From: an uncultured Chloroflexus sp. | Lineage (GTDB): Bacteria > Chloroflexota > Chloroflexia > Chloroflexales > Chloroflexaceae | DNA: 64,000 nt | Assembly (NCBI RefSeq): GCF_937951745.1 | Contig: NZ_CALFBQ010000029.1 | Location: 1-64,000 of the forward strand | Direction of reading: 5' to 3' | In this document: positions 30,968 to 39,467 of the stretch, piece by piece | Layout: every line of letters begins with the position of its first letter | How positions within the stretch are numbered: position 1 is the first letter of the stretch | Notes under the pieces: model-generated | The model's database searches: none | What the model saw: only the letters and a program-made list of their open reading frames with translations | What the model was told of the DNA's origin: nothing | Position numbers and translations under genes: made by a program

Positions 30968-31927
30968 ATGCAGACACTTCGCCAGCTTCGCCGCACTCGC
31001 GATTTGACCTTTGTTGATTTGGCGCTTCTAACCGGGATCCCGGCACGGGTTATTGCCGAAGCCGAATATGGGATGCGTCGCCTCAGCCGCGGTGAGGTTG
31101 AGGCGATTGCATTGGTGTTGGGCTTGTCACCCGCAGCTTTACTGCCGTCGCTACCGCGACCATCGCCACCAGCAAACGTCTGGCCGCTCGCATTAACGGC
31201 TGGGTTAGCTGCGACGCTGGCGGTGACACCGCTGGCGACAGACGTCGCTCCCACGTTCCAACGTCAATTGCAGGCTTCTCTGCTCAATCAGGTCGGCGCT
31301 CGTCTCATCGAAGCCATCCCTACAGCGGCCTTGCCGGCAGCAGCGCCAACGCAACTGGCAGTGAGTCGTGCGCGTCCCGTCGCGTTGGCGACCCCTACGC
31401 CCGATGCGCTGGCACCCTTCATCGCTCCCGCGCCGCCACTTGTGCTAACCCCTCCAGCGGTTCCCCAATTTTACCTCGATGAAGCTGGTCCCCACGGTTG
31501 CCCAGTGCAGCCTTCATCAGGCCAAGTTGTCATCACCCAAGGGTATGGCGTTGGCACCCACGCGCCGGCCCATATTTGGGGTGCGATCGATTTGGCAGTT
31601 GACGGCGACGGCGATGGGTTGGCCGAGCCGGGGCCGAGCTGGTATGCGCCGGTTGTTGCTACCCACGATGGGGTGGTGAGGGTGACCCTGAATAGCTATC
31701 CTGCTGGTCACCACGTCTGGGTATTGGCAGCGGACGGAGTTTGGCGCACCGGCTACTCGCACTTGGCGATTGTGACGGTGATTGATGGGCAGCAGGTGCG
31801 GGCCGGCGAAGTGATCGGCTTAATGGGCAGTACCGGTTTTGCTAGTGGCCCGCACCTTGATTATCAAGTCTGGCGCGGCGATGTCAATATTGATCCGACG
31901 ACATTGGTGGGGTGTGGGGGGAGATAA
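30968..31927 (+). CDS. Membrane-anchored HTH protein with degenerate M23 (LytM-like) domain
   Basis: The 319 residues combine a short XRE-like helix-turn-helix region (residues 1-55, TFVDLALLTGIPARVIAEAE), a single transmembrane helix at about 70-90, a Pro/Ala-rich spacer and an M23-type beta domain from about residue 175. In active LytM enzymes zinc is held by His-x3-Asp and by the second His of HxH. Here the equivalents read W-G-A-I-D (W204 in place of the first His) and GPHLDYQV (D298 in place of the last His). His265 in YSHLAIV remains. The domain is probably catalytically dead or uses another metal set. A divisome or cell-wall sensing role, like EnvC-type activators, is possible. Confidence 0.7.
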   Translation: MQTLRQLRRTRDLTFVDLALLTGIPARVIAEAEYGMRRLSRGEVEAIALVLGLSPAALLPSLPRPSPPANVWPLALTAGLAATLAVTPLATDVAPTFQRQLQASLLNQVGARLIEAIPTAALPAAAPTQLAVSRARPVALATPTPDALAPFIAPAPPLVLTPPAVPQFYLDEAGPHGCPVQPSSGQVVITQGYGVGTHAPAHIWGAIDLAVDGDGDGLAEPGPSWYAPVVATHDGVVRVTLNSYPAGHHVWVLAADGVWRTGYSHLAIVTVIDGQQVRAGEVIGLMGSTGFASGPHLDYQVWRGDVNIDPTTLVGCGGR

Positions 31928-32111
31928 TAGCCGCAAAAAGATGCAAACAGCACGAACATCGTTGGATGAACCAGTACCACTACACCACCATCTGGCTGCT
32001 GCTAGCGTTCGGTTTCAATGGGTGTTGCCATCAAAACAGTTACAGGCAAGCACCTTGTTCTGTGTTAAGCCGCAATCATTTGTGTTTTCTGTGTCTTTTC
32101 GCGGCTATTCT
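31928..32111. other. Convergent intergenic region after the M23 protein
   Basis: About 180 bases between convergent genes. It contains a T-rich segment (TTGTGTTTTCTGTGTCTTTTCGC, read on the plus strand at about 32076-32098) and no gene. ORFs through it lack family features. Confidence 0.5.
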
Positions 32112-32867
32112 TCACGCCCGCAACGAACGCTGGAAGAGCGACAGGGCGAAGGCCATGCTCGCAGCAGCAAAAACGGCCAGCACCAGACCGCTGGCCCACA
32201 GCGGCAGGGTGGCTTCCACCCCGAACGCCAAAGCGCGCACAGCGTCGATCAGATACGTTGCTGGATTGATGAGCACAATTACTTGCATCCATCCCGGCAA
32301 CACTGATAGCGGGTAGAGTGCATTCGAGGCAAACAACAGCGGCAGGTTAAAGAGAAAAATCATGCCGTGATAGCCGGCGATACTGCGCGAAATAGCCGCT
32401 ACACCGAGTGCCAGCCCGCTGAAGCCGATGGCAAAGATCGCGAGCAAAACGAGCGCACCTAACCAGCCAACTGGGTTGATCGCCAAGCGCGCCCCCATAA
32501 GCAACCCAATGATTAACATTAGCGTCGCTTGAAAGAGCGCCTTGGTTGCGGTACTCGCCGCACTACCCAACAAAATGCTCAAGCGTGGGATCGGTGCGGC
32601 CAGATACTCTTTCACAATCCCGCGCAGCCGCTCATCCAACAATACCATGCCGCCGCCAACTGCGCCGCCCAATGCGCTGAGGGCAATGATGCCCGGCAGA
32701 ATAAATGACATATAATCACTACCGCCAACATCGCTAATCATCCCGCGCATGCCGACCCCGAAGAGCACCACCCACAAGACAGATTGCAGCGCCAACCCAA
32801 CCAGCTCTTCGGTCTGCTGAACGAATTTGCGCATGTGCCGCGTCCAGATCACATACGTGGCGTACAT
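32112..32867 (-). CDS. ABC-2 type exporter permease
   Basis: The ATG at 32867 gives 251 residues with AGAGGAG upstream on the minus strand. Six hydrophobic segments and the typical ABC-2 phrase GGSDYMSFILPGIIALSALGG (from about residue 45) followed by DERLRGIVKEYLAAPIPR place it in the DrrB/NodJ-like permease family. It follows the ATPase gene by 28 bases. The pair exports a drug-like or lipid substrate that cannot be identified. Confidence 0.87.
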   Translation of the reverse strand: MYATYVIWTRHMRKFVQQTEELVGLALQSVLWVVLFGVGMRGMISDVGGSDYMSFILPGIIALSALGGAVGGGMVLLDERLRGIVKEYLAAPIPRLSILLGSAASTATKALFQATLMLIIGLLMGARLAINPVGWLGALVLLAIFAIGFSGLALGVAAISRSIAGYHGMIFLFNLPLLFASNALYPLSVLPGWMQVIVLINPATYLIDAVRALAFGVEATLPLWASGLVLAVFAAASMAFALSLFQRSLRA

Positions 32868-32895
32868 CGAGTGCTCCTCTCGCAGTATGAAAGCG

Positions 32896-33843
32896 TTAAT
32901 CACGCAGTGCAGTGCCGGTATAGTGCAAGAACACATCGCCGAGCGATGGGCGGGCAAGAGTGACATCTTCGATGGCGAAGCCGTTGTTGCTGATCGCATT
33001 CAGCACCGCCGGCAAACGACGACTACCGTTGTCGGTATAAATCAGGGCCAAGCCATCGGCTGGGTCAGTCTCGACCCGGTTCACGCCATCAATTGCAGTG
33101 GCAACCGTGGCCAGATGCTGAAAATCACCATTCCCGCGCACTCGGATGACATCAGAACCGAGCGAAGCGATCAGATCACCCGGCTTGCCTTCGACAATGA
33201 GGCGACCGTGGTCGATGATGCCTACGAGGTCGGCCAAAGCCTCGGCTTCATCCATCGCGTGGGTCGTAAGCAAGATGCTCATTCCACGGCGGCGGTTCAG
33301 ATCGCGCACATAGCTCCAGATATTAACCCGATTTTGCGGATCGAGGCCCTGCGTTGGTTCGTCAAGCACCAACACCTGCGGATCAGTCATTAGACCACGG
33401 GCCAATTCAAGCCGCCGTTTCATCCCGCCAGAATAGCTCTTGACCGGCCGATCGATGGCATCGGTCAATTGCACCAACTCAACCAATTCAGCAATCCGTT
33501 GCCGACGCACAGCGGCTGGCAGGCGATAGAGGCGACCGTGAAAATCGAGCGTCTCACGCCCAGTCAGCAGCGGATCGAGCACCATCTCTTGAAAAGTTAC
33601 CCCGATCCGGCAGCGAACTTCGGCTGCATCGCGCACGACATCATAACCGAGAATGCGCGCGCTGCCGGAAGTCGGTGGGAGTAAGGTGGTGAGAACACTG
33701 AGCAGGGTCGTTTTGCCCGCCCCGTTTGGGCCGAGCAAAGCGTAGATCCGCCCGGCCGGTGCTTGGAGATTGACGCGATCGAGCGCCGTTACCGTGCCGT
33801 ACCGTTTGACCAGCGTCTGTGTTTCAACAGCGTGTTCGTTCAT
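32896..33843 (-). CDS. ABC exporter ATP-binding subunit (DrrA-like)
   Basis: The start at 33843 gives 315 residues. All nucleotide-binding motifs are present: Walker A GPNGAGKTTLLS, the signature YSGGMKRRLELARG, and Walker B VLVLDEPTQGLD followed by the switch His in TTHAMDEAEALAD. The C-terminal 80 residues form the regulatory domain common in DrrA/NatA-type ATPases. It drives the downstream permease. The upstream plus-strand KimA-like gene is divergent, with a shared control region. Confidence 0.92.
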   Translation of the reverse strand: MNEHAVETQTLVKRYGTVTALDRVNLQAPAGRIYALLGPNGAGKTTLLSVLTTLLPPTSGSARILGYDVVRDAAEVRCRIGVTFQEMVLDPLLTGRETLDFHGRLYRLPAAVRRQRIAELVELVQLTDAIDRPVKSYSGGMKRRLELARGLMTDPQVLVLDEPTQGLDPQNRVNIWSYVRDLNRRRGMSILLTTHAMDEAEALADLVGIIDHGRLIVEGKPGDLIASLGSDVIRVRGNGDFQHLATVATAIDGVNRVETDPADGLALIYTDNGSRRLPAVLNAISNNGFAIEDVTLARPSLGDVFLHYTGTALRD

Positions 33844-33935
33844 CACCGTGCCTTGGTCATCAGGCTCCAACTCTTTCAGAGCATAACGCGCCTGTGCAGT
33901 GATGTCAAGCCCATCTGTGAGAACCGTCACAGGGA

Positions 33936-33964
33936 TTGACTTTCACTGATGATAGTGCTATGAT
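33936..33964 (+). promoter_or_regulatory. Promoter of the KimA-like transporter gene
   Basis: TTGACT at 33936-33941 and TATGAT at 33959-33964, spacer 17 bases. It lies 48 bases before the transporter start, in the gap from the divergent ABC gene. Confidence 0.7.
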
Positions 33965-34011
33965 CGCACGGCAAGCGTCAATGACGATGCGCAGGTTGAT
34001 TGTAATCGACC

Positions 34012-35967
34012 ATGCGTTCGACAGCCGACGGAACGCCGACTGCCGCGCGCAGATTGCGTTCCGTCTTTCTATGCCCAAAACTGTTGCGTTCGCACATTAG
34101 CAAGGAACCTGCGGCTATATTTGCCCAGATCAAGCGCATTCTGGTTGGCCGTCCGATTGCTACCGAACACCAACACCAAGAACGGCTCAGCAAAACGACA
34201 GCGTTGGCAGTCTTTTCATCAGATGCGCTCTCTTCAGTCTCGTATGCAACCGAAGCCATCCTCACTATTCTCATTCTTGGCGGGAGTGCGGCGCTTGGTC
34301 TCTCGTTGCCGATTGCTGGCGCGATTGCGTTGTTGTTGCTGATCGTTGGTTTTTCTTACCGGCAGACGATCAAAGCGTATCCGCAAGGCGGGGGCGGCTA
34401 CATCGTAACGCGCGATAATCTTGGTGATATGCCGGGTTTAGTAGCCGCCGGCGCGTTGCTCATCGATTATGTGTTGACCGTCGCGGTCAGCATCTCGGCT
34501 GGTGTCGCTGCAATCACGTCATTGGCAACGAACTGGGGCTTTCCGGCGCTCCGCGATCATGCAGTTGAGATTGCCCTCGTCTGCATTCTGATCGTCACCA
34601 TTACCAATTTGCGCGGCGCTAAAGAGAGCGGCGTGATCTTTTCCATCCCGACGTATGGGTTTATCACCGGCATTCTCTTGATGATCGTCGTCGGTGTCGG
34701 GCATGATCTCGTATTTGGCGCCGAGCCGGTGACGCATTCAATTGATCCGGACATTCCTCCCACCGGCGAGGCGCTCTCGCTGTGGTTGATTTTGCGTGCC
34801 TTTGCCGCCGGTTGTACTGCTCTGACTGGGATTGAGGCGATCAGCGATGGCGTGCAAGCGTTCAAACCGCCAGAGGCGCGCAATGCGGCGATCACCCTCA
34901 CGTGGATGATCTCGCTGTTAGTCACGATGTTTCTAGGTATCACGTGGCTGGCGTACACGCATCAAGCGGTACCGAATGAGTTTACTCACGAGACGATCGT
35001 CTCGCAGATTGCGCGTACAATCTTTGGCGTGGGGCCAGTGTACGTCTTCATTCAGGTAGCGACTGCCTTAATTTTGGTATTGGCTGCGAATACGGCCTTT
35101 GCTGACTTCCCGCGCCTCGCTTCCTTCCTCTCACGCGATCGCTTCTTACCGCGCCAGTTTGCCTCGCGAGGCGACCGGTTGGTCTTCTCAAATGGGATTC
35201 TGGTGCTGGGAATGTTTTCAGCCCTGCTGGTGGTTATCTTTCGAGCTAATGAGATTGCTATGCTGCCGTTATATGCGGTAGGTGTATTTACTTCCTTTAC
35301 CCTCTCGCAATCGGGCATGGTTCGCCGTCATTTGCGTTTGCGCCAACCGGGGTGGCTGCACAGTGCCATGATCAACGGTTTCGGCGCCTTCCTCACGGCG
35401 ATCGTGCTGGTGATCTTAATGGTCACGAAGTTTGTTCATGGCGCGTGGATGGTGATCACGGCCATCCCGATTCTGGTCTTGATGTTCCGCGCCATCAACC
35501 TGCACTATCGCCGCGTGGCCGAGCAATTGTCGTTGAGCGGCGCCATCTTGCCGCCCGAACTGCGCCGTCACACGGCGATTGTGCTGGTGAGCGGCATTCA
35601 TCGAGGGGTATTGCCGGCGTTACAGTACGCTCGCTCGATCGCGCCCGACAATGTTACCGCTGTATACGTCGATCTTGATCCTGATGCAACCGAGAAGTTA
35701 CGCACGCGCTGGCGTGATTGGGGGTGCGATATTCCGCTGGTCGTGCTCGAATCGCCATTCCGCTCGCTGATCAACCCGATTGTGCGCTACATCGAAGAGG
35801 TCGAGACGCGTTATGGTGATGATGTGATCACGGTGATCTTGCCCGAATTTGTGTCGGCGCGTTGGTGGGAACACCTGTTGCACAACCAGACCGGTTTGTT
35901 GATCAAAACTACCCTGCGATTACGCGGCAATGTCGTGACCAGTGTGCCGTATCGGTTAGAGCGGTGA
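34012..35967 (+). CDS. KimA-like potassium/amino-acid permease (APC superfamily)
   Basis: A 651-residue transporter with about twelve hydrophobic segments up to residue 495 and a soluble C-terminal domain (about 155 residues). The N-terminal block LSKTTALAVFSSDALSSVSYATEAIL is the hallmark of the KimA (YdaO) branch of high-affinity K+ importers. Further typical stretches are YPQGGGGYIVTRDNLGDMPG, FKPPEARNAAIT and RFLPRQFASRGDRLVFSNG. KimA proteins are K+/H+ symporters and are often controlled by c-di-AMP. I see no ydaO riboswitch upstream. The start may be at a later codon, as the first 30 residues are not conserved. Confidence 0.85.
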   Translation: MRSTADGTPTAARRLRSVFLCPKLLRSHISKEPAAIFAQIKRILVGRPIATEHQHQERLSKTTALAVFSSDALSSVSYATEAILTILILGGSAALGLSLPIAGAIALLLLIVGFSYRQTIKAYPQGGGGYIVTRDNLGDMPGLVAAGALLIDYVLTVAVSISAGVAAITSLATNWGFPALRDHAVEIALVCILIVTITNLRGAKESGVIFSIPTYGFITGILLMIVVGVGHDLVFGAEPVTHSIDPDIPPTGEALSLWLILRAFAAGCTALTGIEAISDGVQAFKPPEARNAAITLTWMISLLVTMFLGITWLAYTHQAVPNEFTHETIVSQIARTIFGVGPVYVFIQVATALILVLAANTAFADFPRLASFLSRDRFLPRQFASRGDRLVFSNGILVLGMFSALLVVIFRANEIAMLPLYAVGVFTSFTLSQSGMVRRHLRLRQPGWLHSAMINGFGAFLTAIVLVILMVTKFVHGAWMVITAIPILVLMFRAINLHYRRVAEQLSLSGAILPPELRRHTAIVLVSGIHRGVLPALQYARSIAPDNVTAVYVDLDPDATEKLRTRWRDWGCDIPLVVLESPFRSLINPIVRYIEEVETRYGDDVITVILPEFVSARWWEHLLHNQTGLLIKTTLRLRGNVVTSVPYRLER

Positions 35968-35977
35968 TTTTGTTGAG

Positions 35978-36000
35978 AGGGGCGCACAGTGTATGCCCCT
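35978..36000. terminator. Bidirectional hairpin between the convergent KimA-like and PfkB genes
   Basis: AGGGGC at 35978-35983 pairs with GCCCCT at 35995-36000 across an 11-base loop. It lies between two convergent stops and overlaps the end of the kinase gene. Confidence 0.5.
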
Positions 36001-36850
36001 ACGATCTTCTCGTGATATGATCAATTGCTCGGTTACCTCCAGCCATACGCTGGATGATCTGCGCCCGATCGGGCAATGCCGTATCACCGACCCCTTCTAC
36101 AGCACAGGCCGCAGCGGCGGCGGCGAATCGGGCTGCAGCAAAGGGATCGCCAGTTTCCCACAGCCGGATGAGGAAGGCGGTGGCAAAGACATCGCCGGCG
36201 CCGGTGGGATCGCACTCTTGGGCTTGGTAGGCGGGGATATGGTGAGGCTTGCCATGCAAGAACATCGTCGCGCCGCGTGCGCCGTAGGTGACAATGCCGA
36301 TCGGCGTGAGGCCGGCATAATAGGCGGCTAATTCATCATCGCCTCCCACATCTTCGCTGCTGAGACTGAGCACATGCAGGCGCTCCAGTTCTTTGGGCGC
36401 GGGTTGCCAGCGGCGCAGCCGAATAGGTGATGGCAAGTCATCGTTCCAGTCACGCAACCATCCTTGGGCTGTGGCGCCGATCAAGGCGCTCGGAAAAGCT
36501 GTAGCTAATGTCGGGGTGCATTCATGCACGACCGGGCCGAGCAAGACGATGGGGGCAGTGCGCCAGCCAAGTGGGATAGCGGTCGCGCTAATTGCCGGTG
36601 CCACTGCATGAAGCCACTGGCGTCGGCCAGTAGGCGTGTAGCGGTTTTCAAAGGTTGAACTAATGTGGGTCGCAATGTTTGCCCATGCCACCCCGACGGG
36701 GGCCGGTTCGGCGCTAGCGGTGACAATCGCCGGACGCAAGCCAAGCCGTTGTGCCAGCAGCGCAGCGAAGCGAGCGGTGCCGCCAGCGGCAGTTGCGTCA
36801 GCCGGCAGCAAATCGCGGGTCACGTGGCCGATAGCAACAAAATCAATCAT
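35999..36850 (-). CDS. PfkB-family (ribokinase-like) carbohydrate kinase
   Basis: The ATG at 36850 gives 283 residues. The start MIDFVAIGHVTRDLLPADAT has the glycine-rich N-terminal fold of PfkB kinases. Near the end, DPTGAGDVFATAFLIRLWE holds the catalytic Asp and the anion hole GAGD. The C-terminal signature is the standard PfkB motif 2. Substrates range from ribose and fructose to nucleosides; nothing in the sequence fixes it. The lid region is short, as in monomeric kinases. The gene is convergent with the transporter gene and separated from khpB by repeats and a terminator. Confidence 0.88.
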   Translation of the reverse strand: MIDFVAIGHVTRDLLPADATAAGGTARFAALLAQRLGLRPAIVTASAEPAPVGVAWANIATHISSTFENRYTPTGRRQWLHAVAPAISATAIPLGWRTAPIVLLGPVVHECTPTLATAFPSALIGATAQGWLRDWNDDLPSPIRLRRWQPAPKELERLHVLSLSSEDVGGDDELAAYYAGLTPIGIVTYGARGATMFLHGKPHHIPAYQAQECDPTGAGDVFATAFLIRLWETGDPFAAARFAAAAAACAVEGVGDTALPDRAQIIQRMAGGNRAIDHITRRS

Positions 36851-36873
36851 AGGGTGCCAGCGCAAACGTGAAG

Positions 36874-36970
36874 GCGAGATAGGTCGTAGACGAGAAACAA
36901 CAGTTTACGGCGACGACTCGCTCGTGGCGCGTTTGACGTAAAAGCGAGATAGGTCGTCAACGAGAAACAA
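36874..36970. repeat. Pair of 27-bp direct repeats between pfkB and khpB
   Basis: GCGAGATAGGTCGTAGACGAG at 36874 and the matching copy at 36944 run for 27 bases each, to 36900 and 36970, and differ at two positions. The copies are exactly 70 bases apart. The gap contains no gene. With two copies only, they are not a CRISPR array. Confidence 0.7.
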
Positions 36971-36972
36971 GC

Positions 36973-36997
36973 GGGGGCCAGTTAGCAACCAGCCCCC
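36973..36997 (-). terminator. Terminator of the rpmH-rnpA-yidC-khpB operon
   Basis: GGGGGC and GCCCCC pair across an inner GTT/AAC stem. Reading down the minus strand, the hairpin is followed by GCTTGTTTCTCG, a T-rich tract. It lies a few bases beyond the khpB stop. Confidence 0.75.
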
Positions 36998-37003
36998 TAC
37001 CGG

Positions 37004-37669
37004 TTACGATTTTGCCGGATAGATCACAATCTTACGATTCTCGCCCTCACCGGAACTCTCGGTATAAATCGTCTTGTCGTCGCGCAGGGCAAGGTGAACG
37101 ATCCGTCGCTCGTAGGCAGCCATGGGTTCCAACATAATCGGCCGGCCGGTCTGGCGCACCCGTTCCGCCATCCGGCGGGCAAGACTTTCGAGGGACTCTT
37201 GGCGGCGTTGGCGATAGTTGCCCACATCAACCACCAACTGCGGCCATGCATGCACGCGCCGGCTCACCAACAGATTTAGCAAAAACTGGAGCGAGCGCAG
37301 CGTCTCGCCGCGGCGTCCGATCAGTAGCCCCATCGCCTCTTCGTCGGCACCCTCAACGTGCAAGGTAATTGTATCTTCCGGTTCACCCTGCGGGCCGGGC
37401 ACCCGCGCGACAACAGCCGTCACATACGCATGGATATCCATGCGTTCGAGCAGATCTTCGAGGATACGTTGGGCAATAGCGCTCACCTTCTCGATGGACG
37501 GTCGCTCTTCTTCATCTTCGACAACGGTGACGCGCACCAATGCTTCGTCACCATTCTCGCCCGGATCAAGCACCTCAATTGCCACTTCATCGCGATCGCG
37601 GCCCAATTGGGCCAACGCCAGCTCGACAGCTTCGGCGACGGTGCGCGCGCTGATCTCGATGCGCTTCAT
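37004..37669 (-). CDS. khpB: KhpB/Jag RNA-binding protein
   Basis: The ATG at 37669 with GAGAGG gives 221 residues. A Jag_N domain (residues about 1-50, RIEISARTVAEAVELALAQL), a central KH domain (GRRGETLRSLQFLLNLL contains the GxxG-like loop GRRG) and a C-terminal R3H domain (residues about 155-215, ending GENRKIVIYP) define the family. KhpB forms a complex with KhpA and binds RNA. It influences cell division and elongation in Gram-positive bacteria. Its place after yidC is the standard bacterial order. Formerly jag or SpoIIIJ-associated protein. Confidence 0.93.
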   Translation of the reverse strand: MKRIEISARTVAEAVELALAQLGRDRDEVAIEVLDPGENGDEALVRVTVVEDEEERPSIEKVSAIAQRILEDLLERMDIHAYVTAVVARVPGPQGEPEDTITLHVEGADEEAMGLLIGRRGETLRSLQFLLNLLVSRRVHAWPQLVVDVGNYRQRRQESLESLARRMAERVRQTGRPIMLEPMAAYERRIVHLALRDDKTIYTESSGEGENRKIVIYPAKS

Positions 37670-37716
37670 AGACACCTCTCGGTCACTGTGACCGGTTGCT
37701 TAAACGTATCTTGTCC

Positions 37717-38661
37717 CTAGCGACGGCGACGCGGGTTTGGGTGCTGGCGCGCTGCGCGATGCTCTTCGCCAGCGGTCTCGCTCGGTTCTACCGGCGCTTC
37801 AGTCAACGGCCGCATCACCGACCAGAAATCAACCTTTGGAGTTTCAGGTTGCGCTTCAGCCGCCTGACCGGCAGGTGCCGGCGCAAACGATAATGCTGGG
37901 GCAGGGCGGTTATCGGGGGGCAGGAAGCGCAGGTAATTGGCCAACGATCCCCAACCCGAGGTGAAATACTGCTGGATGACGCCAATGACGCTGCTAATGA
38001 CCCAGTACAGAACTGCGCCAGTAGGGAAGGTAAAGGCAATGTAGCCGAAGACGAACGGCATAATCAACATTGCCTGCGTAAACGCCTTTTGTTGCGGATC
38101 TTGCACCCGCGGCGTCGCCATCAACTGTTGCATCAACTGCAAGACGATCGAGAGCACCGGCAAGATAAGATAGGCGAAGCCGGCGAACCCATTAGGGCCA
38201 AAGGCTGGAACGCCGAGATCCATGCCAAAGAAGGGGGCGGCAAGGATCTGGGCCAGCCGTTCGTCTTTCAGCATTTCAGCGGCGGCGGCGCTCAGGTTGA
38301 CCCGTTGTTCGGGCACCATCAGGTGATACACCGCTTGGTACACGCCGAAAAAGATCGGCAATTGCAGCAAGAGCGGCAAACATCCACCGACCGGATTAAT
38401 CTTATGTTCACGGTAGACACGCAGCGTCTCTTCTTGGAGGCGCTGGGGATCTTTGCCGTATTTGCGCTGGATCTCCTTCAAGATCGGCTGCACCTCTTGC
38501 ATACGGCGGCTCGAACGGAGCGAACTGAGCGTCAGGGGCAGAATAACGAGGCGCGCCGCGATTGTGAAGAGCACGATCCCTAGCGCCATGTTGCCAGTCA
38601 ATGATGAGAAGAAGAGCAGCAATTGTTCGAGCAAACCAACAAATGCCGACCAAATGTTCAT
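37717..38661 (-). CDS. yidC: Membrane protein insertase YidC/Oxa1
   Basis: A 314-residue insertase. It lacks the large periplasmic domain of Gram-negative YidC, so it is of the short Oxa1/SpoIIIJ type. Arg37 in TIAARLVILPLTL is the conserved groove arginine, and NPVGGCLPLLLQLPIFFGVYQ is the family signature (near residues 90-110). The last cytoplasmic part is Pro/Ala/Glu-rich and ends in the basic HPNPRRRR. The start overlaps the rnpA stop (ATGA). It inserts membrane proteins, alone or with SecYEG. In this phototroph that includes light-harvesting and reaction-centre subunits. yidD is not present between rnpA and yidC. Confidence 0.96.
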   Translation of the reverse strand: MNIWSAFVGLLEQLLLFFSSLTGNMALGIVLFTIAARLVILPLTLSSLRSSRRMQEVQPILKEIQRKYGKDPQRLQEETLRVYREHKINPVGGCLPLLLQLPIFFGVYQAVYHLMVPEQRVNLSAAAAEMLKDERLAQILAAPFFGMDLGVPAFGPNGFAGFAYLILPVLSIVLQLMQQLMATPRVQDPQQKAFTQAMLIMPFVFGYIAFTFPTGAVLYWVISSVIGVIQQYFTSGWGSLANYLRFLPPDNRPAPALSFAPAPAGQAAEAQPETPKVDFWSVMRPLTEAPVEPSETAGEEHRAARQHPNPRRRR

Positions 38662-39065
38662 GATGATCCCCGTTCGTATTGTGGATGTGAGGTTGCCGAT
38701 GTCGATGCAGTTGATTCGGGTTCCGGCGTGTTTAAGAGACCGGCCTGTCGCAGAAGTGCGGCAATATCAGCTTGTAACTGGCTAAAGGGCGCTTCAACCA
38801 CTTCAGGCGAGCGGATGATAACGACCAAATCGTAGCCGCGCTGCAATGATGGTAGCAACAGGCGAACTGCCTCACGGACGCGCCGGCGAGCCCGATTTCG
38901 TTGCACTGCGCCGCCGATCCGCCGGCCTGCGACGAACCCGCAGCGCACTGCATTGCGCCGGCCCGGTGCGGCAGTTAGGGCCAGCCACGGTGACGTAACG
39001 GTGCGACCTTCTTGCCGGACGCGGCGAAATTGTTCGGGCCGGCGGAGCCGATTTGCGCGTCGCAT
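38658..39065 (-). CDS. rnpA: Ribonuclease P protein component
   Basis: The frame also opens at a GTG at 39095, but MRRANRLRRPEQFRRV (ATG at 39065) is the usual start of the family, giving 135 residues. The RNR motif is seen in GAVQRNRARRRVREAVR, which contacts the catalytic RNA. The tail after residue 110 is low complexity (PEPESTASTSATS), longer than in most RnpA. It matures 5' ends of tRNA with the RNase P RNA. No good SD sequence is seen at either start. rpmH upstream and yidC downstream follow the standard order. Confidence 0.93.
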   Translation of the reverse strand: MRRANRLRRPEQFRRVRQEGRTVTSPWLALTAAPGRRNAVRCGFVAGRRIGGAVQRNRARRRVREAVRLLLPSLQRGYDLVVIIRSPEVVEAPFSQLQADIAALLRQAGLLNTPEPESTASTSATSHPQYERGSS

Positions 39066-39158
39066 AGGTAAAAAAACAAACGGGCTATCGGCCACAGATG
39101 GCGCAATGACCAGCCGCTGAGGGCGACTCTGTAGGCGATAACCCGTCCCATCCCGTCA

Positions 39159-39332
39159 TTAGCGGTGTCCGCGGCGCACCGCTCGCCGCTCATCACTCAC
39201 CGTCAGTTTCCAGCGCCCCTTGAGACGCCGGCGACGGAGCACTGCGCGCCCGTCTTTGGTCTCCATCCGCGCCCGAAAGCCGTGTTTGCGGCGGCGCGGG
39301 ATACGCTTCGGTTGCCATGTTCGCTTGGGCAT
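39159..39332 (-). CDS. rpmH: 50S ribosomal protein L34
   Basis: The 57-residue protein starts [20 protein letters not shown], then [21 protein letters not shown], and is extremely basic, as expected of L34. TGAGGAGT precedes the ATG on the minus strand. Most L34 proteins are 44-50 residues. This one has an extra C-terminal [17 protein letters not shown]. It lies first in the rpmH-rnpA-yidC-khpB operon, behind a consensus promoter. No dnaA is seen upstream, where an S1-domain gene stands instead. Confidence 0.96.
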   Translation of the reverse strand: MPKRTWQPKRIPRRRKHGFRARMETKDGRAVLRRRRLKGRWKLTVSDERRAVRRGHR

Positions 39333-39380
39333 TGTATGTACTCCTCAGAGATTATCTCTTTATTGACAAAAACTGTTGCC

Positions 39381-39410
39381 ATTATACTCGTCGCGCTGGA
39401 TGCATGTCAA
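39381..39410 (-). promoter_or_regulatory. Promoter of the rpmH operon
   Basis: On the minus strand TTGACA (39410-39405) is followed after 18 bases by TATAAT (39386-39381), both perfect to the vegetative consensus. It lies just downstream of the terminator of the S1 gene. Confidence 0.85.
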
Positions 39411-39417
39411 ATAGTCG

Positions 39418-39441
39418 CCTGCCGGCAACGTCGCCGGCAGG
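39418..39441 (-). terminator. Terminator of the S1-domain gene
   Basis: A 9-bp stem (CCTGCCGGC / GCCGGCAGG) with a 6-base loop lies 27 bases beyond the S1 gene's stop and directly upstream of the rpmH promoter. Confidence 0.65.
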
Positions 39442-39467
39442 CCAGTTAACATCCTCAAGCGGTGCGC

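Noticed and set aside
31839-32316. Plus-strand ORFs downstream of the M23-type protein
   Set aside because: They run through the convergent ABC permease gene and a T-rich spacer and show no conserved features.
36874-36970. CRISPR array
   Set aside because: Only two repeats are present, the 43-base intervening segment does not recur as a spacer array, and no cas genes are nearby.
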